DNA of 6,798 nucleotides from an uncultured Ruminococcus sp. GTDB lineage: Bacteria > Bacillota > Clostridia > Oscillospirales > Acutalibacteraceae. The stretch covers positions 1 to 6,798 of the forward strand of contig CACYBZ010000236.1 of NCBI GenBank assembly GCA_902772795.1. The letters run 5' to 3'. A model generated the notes under the pieces. It did no database searches. It had not been told where the DNA came from and worked only from the letters and a program-made list of their open reading frames with translations. Below, in pieces: positions 1 through 6,544 of this stretch (position 1 is the first letter of the stretch; every line of letters begins with the position of its first letter). The translations under genes and the position numbers were made by a program.

Positions 1-17
1 AAAACTAAAATTTCGGT

Positions 18-90
18 CAAGCCTTTTTAAAGGCTTGTGGGGTTCAGGGGCAAAGCCCCTGATGGGATTTTTAAGGGCAACGCCCTTAAA
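18..90. repeat. Array of three short hairpins downstream of the lipoprotein gene
   Basis: Three near-perfect inverted repeats stand in a row. The first pairs CAAGCCTT (18-25) with AAGGCTTG (30-37). The second pairs TCAGGGGC (44-51) with GCCCCTGA (55-62) around an AAA loop. The third pairs TTTAAGGGC (70-78) with GCCCTTAAA (82-90) around an AAC loop. The spacers are TGGGGT and TGGGATT. The array begins 3 bp after the lipoprotein stop codon, so it would form the 3' end of that transcript. No strong U-run follows directly; the minus strand beyond the last hairpin is only mildly T-rich (positions 13-1). It may protect or end the mRNA, or be a mobile palindromic repeat. A similar array lies at 6545-6652. 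Confidence 0.8.
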
Positions 91-93
91 CTC

Positions 94-516
94 TTACTCC
101 TGCACTTCGGTGACTAATTCTGTCACGATTTCTGTTGTATCGTCACCGTCAAGCGTGTCTTTAATGTTGGAAATGCCGTTGTCAATCGCATCGCCGATTT
201 CTCCTGCAACGCCGTTTTCATTGTCGTTTCGGTCATTGTCATTGATATTATTATCCATCATATCATTGTCCGTAATATCTTCATCAACAATAACTGTCGT
301 TGTTTTTTCCGTCATCATTTCCGTGCTGCTGTCCGCTGTCATGTCAGTGGTTATCTCGGTCATGATTTCTGTACTGATTTTTTCATTATCAGTAATTGTT
401 CCGTTATCTCCGTTTCTGATTTTTCCGTTTTCTCCGCAACCTGTCAGAAACAGCGACATCGCTATAACCGTAATTATCATTCCTGATAACAAATATATTG
501 TCTTTTTCATTATCAT
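94..516 (-). CDS. Small acidic lipoprotein of unknown function
   Basis: The predicted protein is 140 residues. It has a lipoprotein signal peptide: Lys4-Lys5, a hydrophobic stretch of about 20 residues, then the lipobox LTGC with the lipidated Cys at residue 27. The mature part is low-complexity and rich in Thr, Asp, Glu and Asn, with several TE-x-x-TE runs, and ends with another (TEIVTELVTEVQE). No enzyme motif is visible, and I do not recognise a family. It probably sits on the outer face of the cytoplasmic membrane. The start at 516 is chosen because AGGAG lies 7 nt upstream; the longer reading from 531 would translate this ribosome binding site as protein. It lies 68 bp after sigE on the same strand with no clear promoter between, so it may be read through from the spoIIGA-sigE unit. 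A role in sporulation is only a guess from position. Confidence 0.75.
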   Translation of the reverse strand: MIMKKTIYLLSGMIITVIAMSLFLTGCGENGKIRNGDNGTITDNEKISTEIMTEITTDMTADSSTEMMTEKTTTVIVDEDITDNDMMDNNINDNDRNDNENGVAGEIGDAIDNGISNIKDTLDGDDTTEIVTELVTEVQE

Positions 517-584
517 AATTTTTCTCCTCATTTGAATTTACCTGTACGGCATACTTCTATCATTACCGAAACATTCAATTTCAT

Positions 585-1295
585 TCATAATGCGGAAGAA
601 AGTTCTTTTTTCAATTTGCTGATGATTTTTTTTTCCAGTCTTGATATGTAAGATTGCGAAATTCCTAACATAACCGCTACTTCCTTTTGTGTATGTTCCT
701 TATATCCCATTAACCCAAAACGTAATACCGTAATCTGTCTGGCTCTCGGCTCCAATCGGTTGACTGCTTCCAAAAGTAATTTACACTCCGCTTCCTGTTC
801 GATGTTTCGGTTTACCATATCATTATCACTGCCCAATACGTCACTTAGTAACAACTCATTACCGTCATAGTCCGTATTCAGCGGTTCATCAATGGAAATT
901 TCATTTTTCAGCGGTGTACTTTTTCGCAGATACATTAAAATTTCGTTTTCAATACATCTTGATGCATATGTCGCCAGTTTAATATTCTTCTGCGGACAAA
1001 ATGTGTTTACCGCTTTAATCAGTCCTATTGTCCCTATGGAAATCAAATCTTCCACATTTGCTCCCGTTGTTTCAAACTTCTTGGCAATGTATACCACCAG
1101 ACGCAGATTATGGGTAATCAGAATTTCTCTGGCAGAATTATCCCCATTCGTTATTTTCTCCATGACAATCTGTTCTTCTGTCTTTTTCAGCGGTGGCGGT
1201 AAGGTCTGTGACCCGTTGATATAATATATTCCGTCCATTCCGAAAAGCTTTTCCCTTACTGTCAGAATAATACTACATACTTTTAAAAATATCAT
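585..1295 (-). CDS. sigE: RNA polymerase sigma-E factor, early mother-cell sporulation sigma (pro-form)
   Basis: The protein is 236 residues and collinear with Bacillus subtilis SigE (about 239). Region 2 spans about residues 56-126 and carries the family signatures [30 protein letters not shown] and [19 protein letters not shown]. Region 4 spans about 175-228, with the helix-turn-helix [20 protein letters not shown] at 202-221. The first 22 or so residues before YYINGS correspond to the pro-sequence that keeps sigma-E inactive at the membrane until SpoIIGA cuts it. After activation it directs mother-cell transcription following asymmetric division. The start is supported by AAGGAAGG 8 nt upstream. 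The gene overlaps the end of spoIIGA by 23 bp, suggesting translational coupling of protease and substrate. sigG, its usual downstream neighbour in many Firmicutes, does not follow. Confidence 0.97.
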   Translation of the reverse strand: MIFLKVCSIILTVREKLFGMDGIYYINGSQTLPPPLKKTEEQIVMEKITNGDNSAREILITHNLRLVVYIAKKFETTGANVEDLISIGTIGLIKAVNTFCPQKNIKLATYASRCIENEILMYLRKSTPLKNEISIDEPLNTDYDGNELLLSDVLGSDNDMVNRNIEQEAECKLLLEAVNRLEPRARQITVLRFGLMGYKEHTQKEVAVMLGISQSYISRLEKKIISKLKKELSSAL

Positions 1296-2157
1296 GATGA
1301 ATACCTTCCTTGTGGATTATTTCAGGATTTATCATTGCCTGAATCGTTGTTCCTGTTATAGCGTCCCTACAGACAGCTATATATATTTTCTGTTGACATT
1401 CTGTATTGTCAAGATACACTCTGTCAGGCATGAAAGACGGCAGAAGCCCTTTTCCCCCGACTGTCTGGAACGGAACAAGACGATATTTTCGGTTTACAGT
1501 CAGTGTATCATATTCTCCGTCAATCAGTTTCTGAAATTCATTTTCAATAATCGGCTTTACCGCTTTTTCGTTGACCACTATCACAGGTAAATGACTGAAA
1601 GGCTCATACAATGTATTTCCCGTGTCTGTCTTTCCGTAAAATTCGCAGGTATTGCCATTACTCACAACTTTCACTTTACAGAATTTTGTTTCGGCAAAGG
1701 ATTTTGCCATCAGCCTTGTCATACTCTGTATGATGAAATACGCTATCAAAGTAGTCACAATCATCACTATCGGCGACACATTGAAATATACAACCGAATT
1801 CTTGACATACATACCTTTCGGCGTAAACACAAACCACAGAAACAACATCAGTCCGCAAAAACAAAAACTGATGAAATAAAACAAAACCGTATTTTTTAAA
1901 AATGTTCTGCCGTCATGATAACCGAACGTTATTCCAACAATCGCCAGCGACAGGATTAATTTTATACACCAGTTTATCAGAAACGGCAACGGCGGTAAAA
2001 CAATGATGAGCGAACATACTGCCCCGAATATACTGCCGAAAACGGTTCGGTAAGTTCTGGGAACGATTTTGGTAAATTTTGAAACAGCGGTCAGTATGAA
2101 ATAATTGACGATGATATTGACACAGATAAGAACATCAACATAAATTGTCCTGCCTAT
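1273..2157 (-). CDS. spoIIGA: Sporulation sigma-E factor processing peptidase SpoIIGA, with apparent ATA start
   Basis: This membrane aspartic protease cleaves pro-sigma-E after polar septum formation. From an ATA start it is 294 residues, close to the B. subtilis length of about 309. Five hydrophobic segments lie at about 4-26, 39-58, 60-80, 89-111 and 127-146. The C-terminal protease domain carries the catalytic motif DTGN at 178-181. The N-terminus [10 protein letters not shown] matches the conserved start region of the family (IYLDV in B. subtilis). The frame has no ATG, GTG or TTG until TTG at 1987-1989, which lacks a ribosome binding site and would remove the first two membrane segments. 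GGAGG at 2165-2169, within GGGAGGTGAT, sits 7 nt before ATA (2155-2157), so I place the start there. An ATT further in (2143-2145) is less well spaced. sigE follows with a 23 bp overlap. Identity is near certain; the start codon is the uncertain part. Confidence 0.93.
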   Translation of the reverse strand: MGRTIYVDVLICVNIIVNYFILTAVSKFTKIVPRTYRTVFGSIFGAVCSLIIVLPPLPFLINWCIKLILSLAIVGITFGYHDGRTFLKNTVLFYFISFCFCGLMLFLWFVFTPKGMYVKNSVVYFNVSPIVMIVTTLIAYFIIQSMTRLMAKSFAETKFCKVKVVSNGNTCEFYGKTDTGNTLYEPFSHLPVIVVNEKAVKPIIENEFQKLIDGEYDTLTVNRKYRLVPFQTVGGKGLLPSFMPDRVYLDNTECQQKIYIAVCRDAITGTTIQAMINPEIIHKEGIHHDIFKSM

Positions 2158-2181
2158 TCTATCACCTCCCTGTTTGTCATT

Positions 2182-2214
2182 ATTATCTCACCGACACAAT
2201 GAAAAATATGTCAC
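2182..2214 (-). promoter_or_regulatory. Candidate spoIIGA-sigE promoter with unusually long spacer
   Basis: On the minus strand GTGACA (2209-2214, 5 of 6 to TTGACA) is followed by GATAAT (2182-2187, 5 of 6 to TATAAT) with 21 bp between, not the usual 17. The B. subtilis spoIIG promoter is known for a similarly long spacer (22 bp), overcome by Spo0A. A weak Spo0A-box-like TGTCGGT (2190-2196, 5 of 7 to TGTCGAA) lies inside the spacer. The match is suggestive rather than proven. Confidence 0.45.
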
Positions 2215-2220
2215 ATTCTA

Positions 2221-2249
2221 TTGATAGACGGATTTTTTGATGTTATAAT
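2221..2249 (+). promoter_or_regulatory. Sigma-A-type promoter for cca
   Basis: TTGATA (2221-2226) and TATAAT (2244-2249) are separated by exactly 17 bp. A TG at 2241-2242 makes an extended -10 element. Transcription would begin near 2256, giving a leader of about 36 nt with AGGAGG at 2279-2284. Its -35 box lies only 6 bp from the candidate spoIIGA -35 box on the other strand, so a regulator bound at one could affect both. Confidence 0.75.
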
Positions 2250-2291
2250 TCTTTCAGCAAATATTTTCTGTTGCCATGAGGAGGAATTACC

Positions 2292-3641
2292 ATAAACAGC
2301 CACATTGTATTACCTGAATATGTCAGATTTATTATTGACCGCCTCAGAAAAAAACATTATCAAGCCTATGTTGTCGGCGGTTGTGTGCGTGATTCCTTGA
2401 TGGGAAATCTTCCTCATGACTGGGATATCTGTACCGATGCGTTACCCGCTGAAGTGGAAAACGTCTTTTACGACTACAAAATGATAGAAACAGGATTAAA
2501 GCATGGTACAGTCACCCTCATTATTGAACATATCCCGTTTGAAATAACCACTTTCCGCTCAGAAAGCACATACAGCGATAACCGTCACCCTGACTATGTT
2601 GTCTTTGAAAAAAATATACGTGCTGACCTTTCCCGACGTGATTTTACCGTCAATGCCATTGCCTACAATCCCTATGACGGCTTTGTCGATTTATATGACG
2701 GCAGAAAAGATATCCGTAATCATACCATAAAAGCTGTCGGCATTTGTGATGAACGCTTTTCCGAAGATGCTCTGCGGATATTACGGGCATTGCGTTTTGC
2801 CTCCGTTCTTGGATTTCATATTGACGGTTCTACTGCGGACAGTATTCATCGCAATAAACATTTACTGAAAAATATCGCTGTGGAAAGAATATGGGTAGAA
2901 TTCTGTAAACTGCTCATGGGAAAAAATGCTGTCTGTATTCTGCGTGAATATGTCGATGTCATTGCCGTGTTTATGCCTGAATTATTCTCTATGGTAGGAT
3001 TTGAACAACATAATTTTCATCATCAGTATGATGTCTGGGAACATACGCTCCATGCTTTATCTTTTGCTGAAAATGAATTGTCTGTCCGTCTGGCTGTTCT
3101 GTTCCATGACTGCGGAAAACCATATACTTTCACGATTGATGAAAACCATATCGGACATTTCTATTGCCACGCTGAGAAAAGCTGTCAAATCGCTGAAAAT
3201 ATTCTGAACCGCCTTAAAGCGGACAATCATACCAAAAATACTGTACTGACATTGGTCAGACACCACGACCGCATTATCGAACCGACACAAAAATCTGTCA
3301 GAAAATCGTTGAGAAAACTCGGCAATGCAGAAATTTTTGAAAAACTTCTCAAAGTCAAACAATGTGATGTACAGGCTCAGTCACCGTTATTTGTACAGCC
3401 ACGTCTGAACAGTCTTGAACAAATAACTGAACTTTATCTCGACAACAAAAACAATGACAATCTTATTTTTTCCGTGAAAAATCTCGAAATCAACGGCAAT
3501 GATATTATCCGGATGGGCGTAAAAGAAGGAAAAAAAATAGGCTCTATTTTAAACACTTTACTGGAAAGCGTTCTTAACGGCGAAATCCCGAACAACCATG
3601 ATGCACTAATCAAAAAAGTTTCCGAAATTATCAGTATCTGA
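2292..3641 (+). CDS. cca: CCA tRNA nucleotidyltransferase with HD domain, with apparent ATA start
   Basis: The enzyme adds or repairs the CCA end of tRNAs using CTP and ATP. From an ATA start it is 449 residues. The class II nucleotidyltransferase head has GGCVRD (29-34) and the metal-binding pair DWD (43-45). RRDFTVNAIAY follows at about 115-125, then EDALR at about 158-162, which fits the motif that selects CTP and ATP. A C-terminal HD phosphohydrolase domain shows WEHT (249-252), HD (272-273) and a later RHHD, as in many clostridial Cca proteins. The first conventional start, GTG at 2385, would begin inside GGCVRD and destroy the active site. AGGAGG (2279-2284) lies 7 nt before ATA (2292-2294), and the protein from there, with LPEYV and VVGG, looks complete. 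Sequence alone does not exclude an enzyme adding only part of CCA. The stop lies inside the terminator hairpin. Confidence 0.95.
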   Translation: MNSHIVLPEYVRFIIDRLRKKHYQAYVVGGCVRDSLMGNLPHDWDICTDALPAEVENVFYDYKMIETGLKHGTVTLIIEHIPFEITTFRSESTYSDNRHPDYVVFEKNIRADLSRRDFTVNAIAYNPYDGFVDLYDGRKDIRNHTIKAVGICDERFSEDALRILRALRFASVLGFHIDGSTADSIHRNKHLLKNIAVERIWVEFCKLLMGKNAVCILREYVDVIAVFMPELFSMVGFEQHNFHHQYDVWEHTLHALSFAENELSVRLAVLFHDCGKPYTFTIDENHIGHFYCHAEKSCQIAENILNRLKADNHTKNTVLTLVRHHDRIIEPTQKSVRKSLRKLGNAEIFEKLLKVKQCDVQAQSPLFVQPRLNSLEQITELYLDNKNNDNLIFSVKNLEINGNDIIRMGVKEGKKIGSILNTLLESVLNGEIPNNHDALIKKVSEIISI

Positions 3642-3658
3642 TTCTTCCGGAAACTTTT
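3614..3658. terminator. Bidirectional terminator between cca and the helicase-loader gene
   Basis: AAAAGTTTCCG (3614-3624) pairs perfectly with CGGAAACTTTT (3648-3658), and a smaller inner stem pairs ATCAG (3630-3634) with CTGAT (3638-3642). The plus strand continues with T-rich sequence, and the minus strand has a T-run at 3617-3612. It can therefore end both convergent transcripts. The left arm lies within the last codons of cca, and only 21 bp separate the two stop codons. Confidence 0.8.
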
Positions 3659-3662
3659 CTGG

Positions 3663-4667
3663 TTATTTATTCATTTTTTCTTTTCTCTTCATCTGCCGTA
3701 TGTCATGACCGACAAAATTCAGGACAATATATTCTCCGATAATTCTGGAAATCAGCCGTTGAGAATATGTCTGTTCCAGTTCCTTGAAAGTAAAATTCGT
3801 ACTGATAATTGTCGGACGGTTACATGACAGTCGGTAATTGATGAGATTATAAATTTTATTCTTGGTAAACGTGGTGGAAAATTCTGAACCTATATCGTCA
3901 AGAATCAATAAATCACATTCTTTCAAGGCATCTTCCACACTCTCTTCTGATTTATTGTACCCCTTGCCGAATTGTTCCTTTTCCAGCTGAGAAAGAATAT
4001 CCGGTGCAGAACAGTAGATTACCCCGAAACCCTTCTTAATCAGTTCGTTGGCAATGGCAAGCGAAAGATGTGTTTTTCCCAGACCTGTATCACCACGCAT
4101 AATCATACTTTTGGAGTCACTGCCAAAAGTATCGACATACGACTTACATTTTTCAAGATACAACCGCATCTGTTCTCTTTCAGATACCCTTTTTTCGTTT
4201 TTGATTACATCGCTGTAATAGTGGAGGGAAAATGTTTCAAAAGAGGAAAGTTTCAACGGTGACAATTCATTAAGCTGATTATAGGCAATTTCTTTGACAA
4301 GCTGTTTGTAACAATCGCACACTTTGCCGTCAATATTGCCCTTGTCCTTGCATTTTTCACAGACAAAATGTGGTTCAAGAGCTTTCTGCGTAATCCCTGC
4401 ACGGGCATAGATTTGCTTTAAACGCATTTGTGTAGCCATATTCTCCGCTTTTAATTTCTGCATTGCCTCATTCAGACCGTTTTTATTCCCCAACATTGCT
4501 CGGATTAAATTTGTCATGGTATAACTCAGCTGTCTTTCCAGTTCCTGTGCCTCGGGGTATTTCTTGAAAAAACGCTCTTTTCTGTTGTCCGCTGACTTCA
4601 AAGCTCTGTTCCGCCTGTCCTGCATGACTTTATCTGCTTCATCATAAATTTTTTTACTATATCCCAT
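3663..4667 (-). CDS. DnaI/DnaC-type helicase-loader ATPase
   Basis: This 334-residue AAA+ protein resembles the loaders that place the replicative helicase on DNA. The N-terminal half is charged and helical. A probable zinc site follows with Cys103, Cys106, Cys117 and Cys119 (CxxC...CxC), common in Gram-positive DnaI-like proteins. The ATPase domain has Walker A GDTGLGKT (192-199), Walker B LLILDD (253-258), sensor-1 IISTN (287-291) and a likely arginine finger in SRI (306-308). It begins with ATG 19 bp after the stop of the DnaD-like gene, with GGAG about 10 nt upstream, so the two are very probably one operon. Phage proteins of the same fold exist, but no phage genes surround it, which favours the chromosomal loader. 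I leave the symbol blank because dnaI and dnaC are used inconsistently for this family. Confidence 0.9.
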   Translation of the reverse strand: MGYSKKIYDEADKVMQDRRNRALKSADNRKERFFKKYPEAQELERQLSYTMTNLIRAMLGNKNGLNEAMQKLKAENMATQMRLKQIYARAGITQKALEPHFVCEKCKDKGNIDGKVCDCYKQLVKEIAYNQLNELSPLKLSSFETFSLHYYSDVIKNEKRVSEREQMRLYLEKCKSYVDTFGSDSKSMIMRGDTGLGKTHLSLAIANELIKKGFGVIYCSAPDILSQLEKEQFGKGYNKSEESVEDALKECDLLILDDIGSEFSTTFTKNKIYNLINYRLSCNRPTIISTNFTFKELEQTYSQRLISRIIGEYIVLNFVGHDIRQMKRKEKMNK

Positions 4668-4686
4668 AGTGTCATATCTCCGTTTT

Positions 4687-5793
4687 TTAGTCCAAAAGTC
4701 CTATGCTGTCATTGAGAAAATCAATATCGTAAGATGCACTGCTCCCCCCGCTGTCCGTTGTGTTTTTAGGCTTTTTACGTTCTTTTCTGACAGATTCATC
4801 GTTTGACTTCCGGCGGTCGGAAAGGTCTTTTTCGCTGAGAATTCCTTCGCTGTGCCACTTTTTCAATATCCCGTTAATGTATTTCAAATGAAAAGTTCCT
4901 TTGGCGTTGATACAGGTTTCATAAGCAATTCTCAGCATATTGTCGTCATAGCCCCATTGCCTGACCCAACATTCTGCATACTCCGCCTGAATATCGTTGA
5001 CTTCATTTCCTGCATTTAACCCGAATATGGGAGCAATTCTTTTCCACTCTTTGTATGAATTGAGAATGTTGGCAATTTTTTCTTCTGCTTTCTCTATAGT
5101 ATATATTTCTTCTGCTCCCCACTCACGCCCCAGCGTTTCTATGTACCGCATTTTCAGCTTTTTCTGCTCGTTTGCCAGAAATAATATCATCTTGATGACT
5201 TCATAAGGTAATCCGTCATAGTCGTGCATTAACAACAGTATGGAAGAATCACTGTGCGTGATTGGTCGTGCCAGCATTTTTTCGGCTTCGTCCAGCAAAT
5301 CGGAAAAATTATTGTCCAGTTTCTTTCTGTCGGCAATTTCCGCTGTAGTCGGCATTGTTCTGACAGCGGATTTTGTCTGCGTGTTCGGTGTAACCTCTTC
5401 TGTTGTTGTTGTATGAACTGTTTCTTTTACGGTACTGGGAACTGCCTGTATCGGTACAACAGACGGATTTCCCATAGGTATCTGCGGTGAAATTGCTGAC
5501 GTTTCGGGTGACAATGCGGACGATACTGTTTTTTCAGGATTGCTCATTGTCTTTTTGACCACTCCCATTTCATACCAGAACTCCATAGCGTCCTTGACAT
5601 CTACCATATTCATATTTAACGCTGTGGCAATGTCCTGGGCAGAAATATTTCTTTTCTGTGCATTGTTCCGCAACAACCATAACAATACTTTCAGATTCGC
5701 CAGACCTGCAAATTTCAGATATTTGTCTATGATATCTGTCGGAACGGCAAATACACTACCCCACATTCCCGCTCCCAGTTCGTAAAATTCCAT
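4687..5793 (-). CDS. DnaD/DnaB-domain replication initiation protein
   Basis: From ATG at 5793 the protein is 368 residues. The N-terminal part (about 8-75, from GSVFAVP through ISAQDIATALNM and AMEFWYEMGVV) looks like the winged-helix domain of DnaD-type primosomal proteins. A Thr/Ser/Pro/Val-rich linker covers about 78-155. Two helical DnaD-type segments follow, the second ending with the family signature YINGILKKWHSEG. The tail is charged, then Ser/Gly-rich. With the DnaI/DnaC-like protein directly downstream, it probably forms the helicase-loading system that B. subtilis builds from DnaD, DnaB and DnaI; it cannot be assigned to DnaB or DnaD alone. The start is uncertain. A GTG at 5829 extends the frame by 12 residues but lies in a leader hairpin near the likely transcription start, whereas ATG 5793 begins at the family-like MEFYELGAGMWGSVFAVP but has no good ribosome binding site. 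Confidence 0.88.
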   Translation of the reverse strand: MEFYELGAGMWGSVFAVPTDIIDKYLKFAGLANLKVLLWLLRNNAQKRNISAQDIATALNMNMVDVKDAMEFWYEMGVVKKTMSNPEKTVSSALSPETSAISPQIPMGNPSVVPIQAVPSTVKETVHTTTTEEVTPNTQTKSAVRTMPTTAEIADRKKLDNNFSDLLDEAEKMLARPITHSDSSILLLMHDYDGLPYEVIKMILFLANEQKKLKMRYIETLGREWGAEEIYTIEKAEEKIANILNSYKEWKRIAPIFGLNAGNEVNDIQAEYAECWVRQWGYDDNMLRIAYETCINAKGTFHLKYINGILKKWHSEGILSEKDLSDRRKSNDESVRKERKKPKNTTDSGGSSASYDIDFLNDSIGLLD

Positions 5794-5820
5794 TCTATAA
5801 CACGACCCATAATTTTTTTG

Positions 5821-5847
5821 AATACCCACTTCTCTCAGAGGGGTATT
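5821..5847 (-). promoter_or_regulatory. Leader hairpin at the 5' end of the DnaD-like transcript
   Basis: AATACCC (minus strand, 5847-5841) pairs with GGGTATT (5827-5821), and CTCT-G-AGAG can pair inside. It lies just after the predicted -10 box, so most of it would form the very start of the mRNA. The hairpin contains the alternative GTG start at 5827-5829. It could stabilise the mRNA or affect translation; no known riboswitch is recognised. Confidence 0.45.
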
Positions 5848-5848
5848 T

Positions 5849-5879
5849 ATTATAACATAAAAATCAGGAAAAATGTCAT
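5849..5879 (-). promoter_or_regulatory. Sigma-A-type promoter for the DnaD-like/helicase-loader operon
   Basis: The minus strand has a perfect TATAAT (5849-5854) preceded by TG one base upstream, an extended -10. ATGACA (5874-5879) is 19 bp upstream; the overlapping TGACAT would give 18 bp. The -10 is strong and the -35 moderate. It lies in the 104 bp between the yigZ stop and the DnaD-like start, and no terminator is visible after yigZ, so some read-through may also occur. Confidence 0.65.
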
Positions 5880-5897
5880 CTGTTTGTAAATTTTATT

Positions 5898-6530
5898 TTA
5901 TTTCATCACATAGAAACCACAACATTTTTCTGTCGGTATGACACTTCCGCTGGTAACATCGGCAAGCTTTTTATACAATGTTTCTGCTTTCTCCGTGGGT
6001 ATGTGAAATTCCAGAGAAACTTCTGCCCCGAATATACTGTTATCTGTTACCCCTCCGATTTGCAGAATCAGTGCCCCTATTTTTCCGTATTGTGTATAGT
6101 CACATTGCAGAGTAAACACTGTACATTCTTCCATGGTGACAATACCTGCCTGTTCAATGGCTTGTTTGGCACTGGCAGAATATGCCCGTACCAGTCCCCC
6201 TGTTCCCAACAATATTCCGCCAAAATATCTTGTTACCACTATCACAATATCTGTCAGTTCATTTTTCAGAATAATATCCAGTATGGGTACGCCTGCCGTT
6301 CCCTGAGGCTCTCCGTCATCAGAATACCTTTTGGTATGTCCTTCTCTCAGACAATACGCATATACATTATGCCTTGCGTCACGATGTTTTGCCTTGATTT
6401 TCTCTATAAACCGAATTGCTTCTTCTTCCGTCTGTACAGGCTGACAATATCCTAAAAATACCGATTTCTTCTCCTTGTATTCACTGTCAGCTCTTTTCTC
6501 TATCGTCCTGTAGCTTTTTTCTGACAACAT
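5898..6530 (-). CDS. yigZ: YigZ/IMPACT (UPF0029) family protein
   Basis: The protein is 210 residues, close to B. subtilis YvyE (about 217). The N-terminal IMPACT-type domain carries the conserved blocks DARHNVYAY (51-59), YSDDGEPQGTAGVPIL (69-84) and VTRYFGGILLGTGGLVRAYS (99-118). The C-terminal part (about 135-205) corresponds to the small ferredoxin-like domain found in bacterial members. It is soluble and cytoplasmic. Its biochemical role is not settled; eukaryotic IMPACT acts in translation control, and bacterial YigZ has been linked to nucleic acid or ribosome-related functions. The start ATG (6528-6530) is chosen because AGAGGTGATA stands directly before it; an upstream extension to 6569 would translate through the ribosome binding site and a hairpin. 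No promoter is evident just upstream, where the hairpin array ends 14 bp before the start codon. Confidence 0.93.
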   Translation of the reverse strand: MLSEKSYRTIEKRADSEYKEKKSVFLGYCQPVQTEEEAIRFIEKIKAKHRDARHNVYAYCLREGHTKRYSDDGEPQGTAGVPILDIILKNELTDIVIVVTRYFGGILLGTGGLVRAYSASAKQAIEQAGIVTMEECTVFTLQCDYTQYGKIGALILQIGGVTDNSIFGAEVSLEFHIPTEKAETLYKKLADVTSGSVIPTEKCCGFYVMK

Positions 6531-6544
6531 TATCACCTCTGTCC

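Noticed and set aside
35..535. A 166-codon plus-strand frame opposite the lipoprotein gene.
   Set aside because: Its Ser/Ile/Val-rich product mirrors the acidic Thr/Asp-rich reading on the other strand, which has a ribosome binding site and a lipobox. The plus frame also runs through the hairpin array.
528..584. An 18-codon frame on the minus strand starting right after the sigE stop and ending in the lipoprotein ribosome binding site; considered as a small gene or a sigG remnant.
   Set aside because: It has no ribosome binding site, its peptide shows no convincing match to the SigG N-terminus, and a frame this short arises easily by chance.
1987..1989. TTG as the start of spoIIGA.
   Set aside because: It has no ribosome binding site and would delete the first two membrane segments, which are encoded in frame just upstream.
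2385..2387. GTG as the start of cca.
   Set aside because: It lies inside the GGCVRD nucleotide-binding motif, so the resulting protein would lack an essential part of the active site.
3663..5793. The DnaD-like/DnaC-like pair as a prophage replication module.
   Set aside because: No integrase, repressor, structural or other phage genes lie nearby, and the flanks are housekeeping genes, so a chromosomal helicase-loading operon is more likely.
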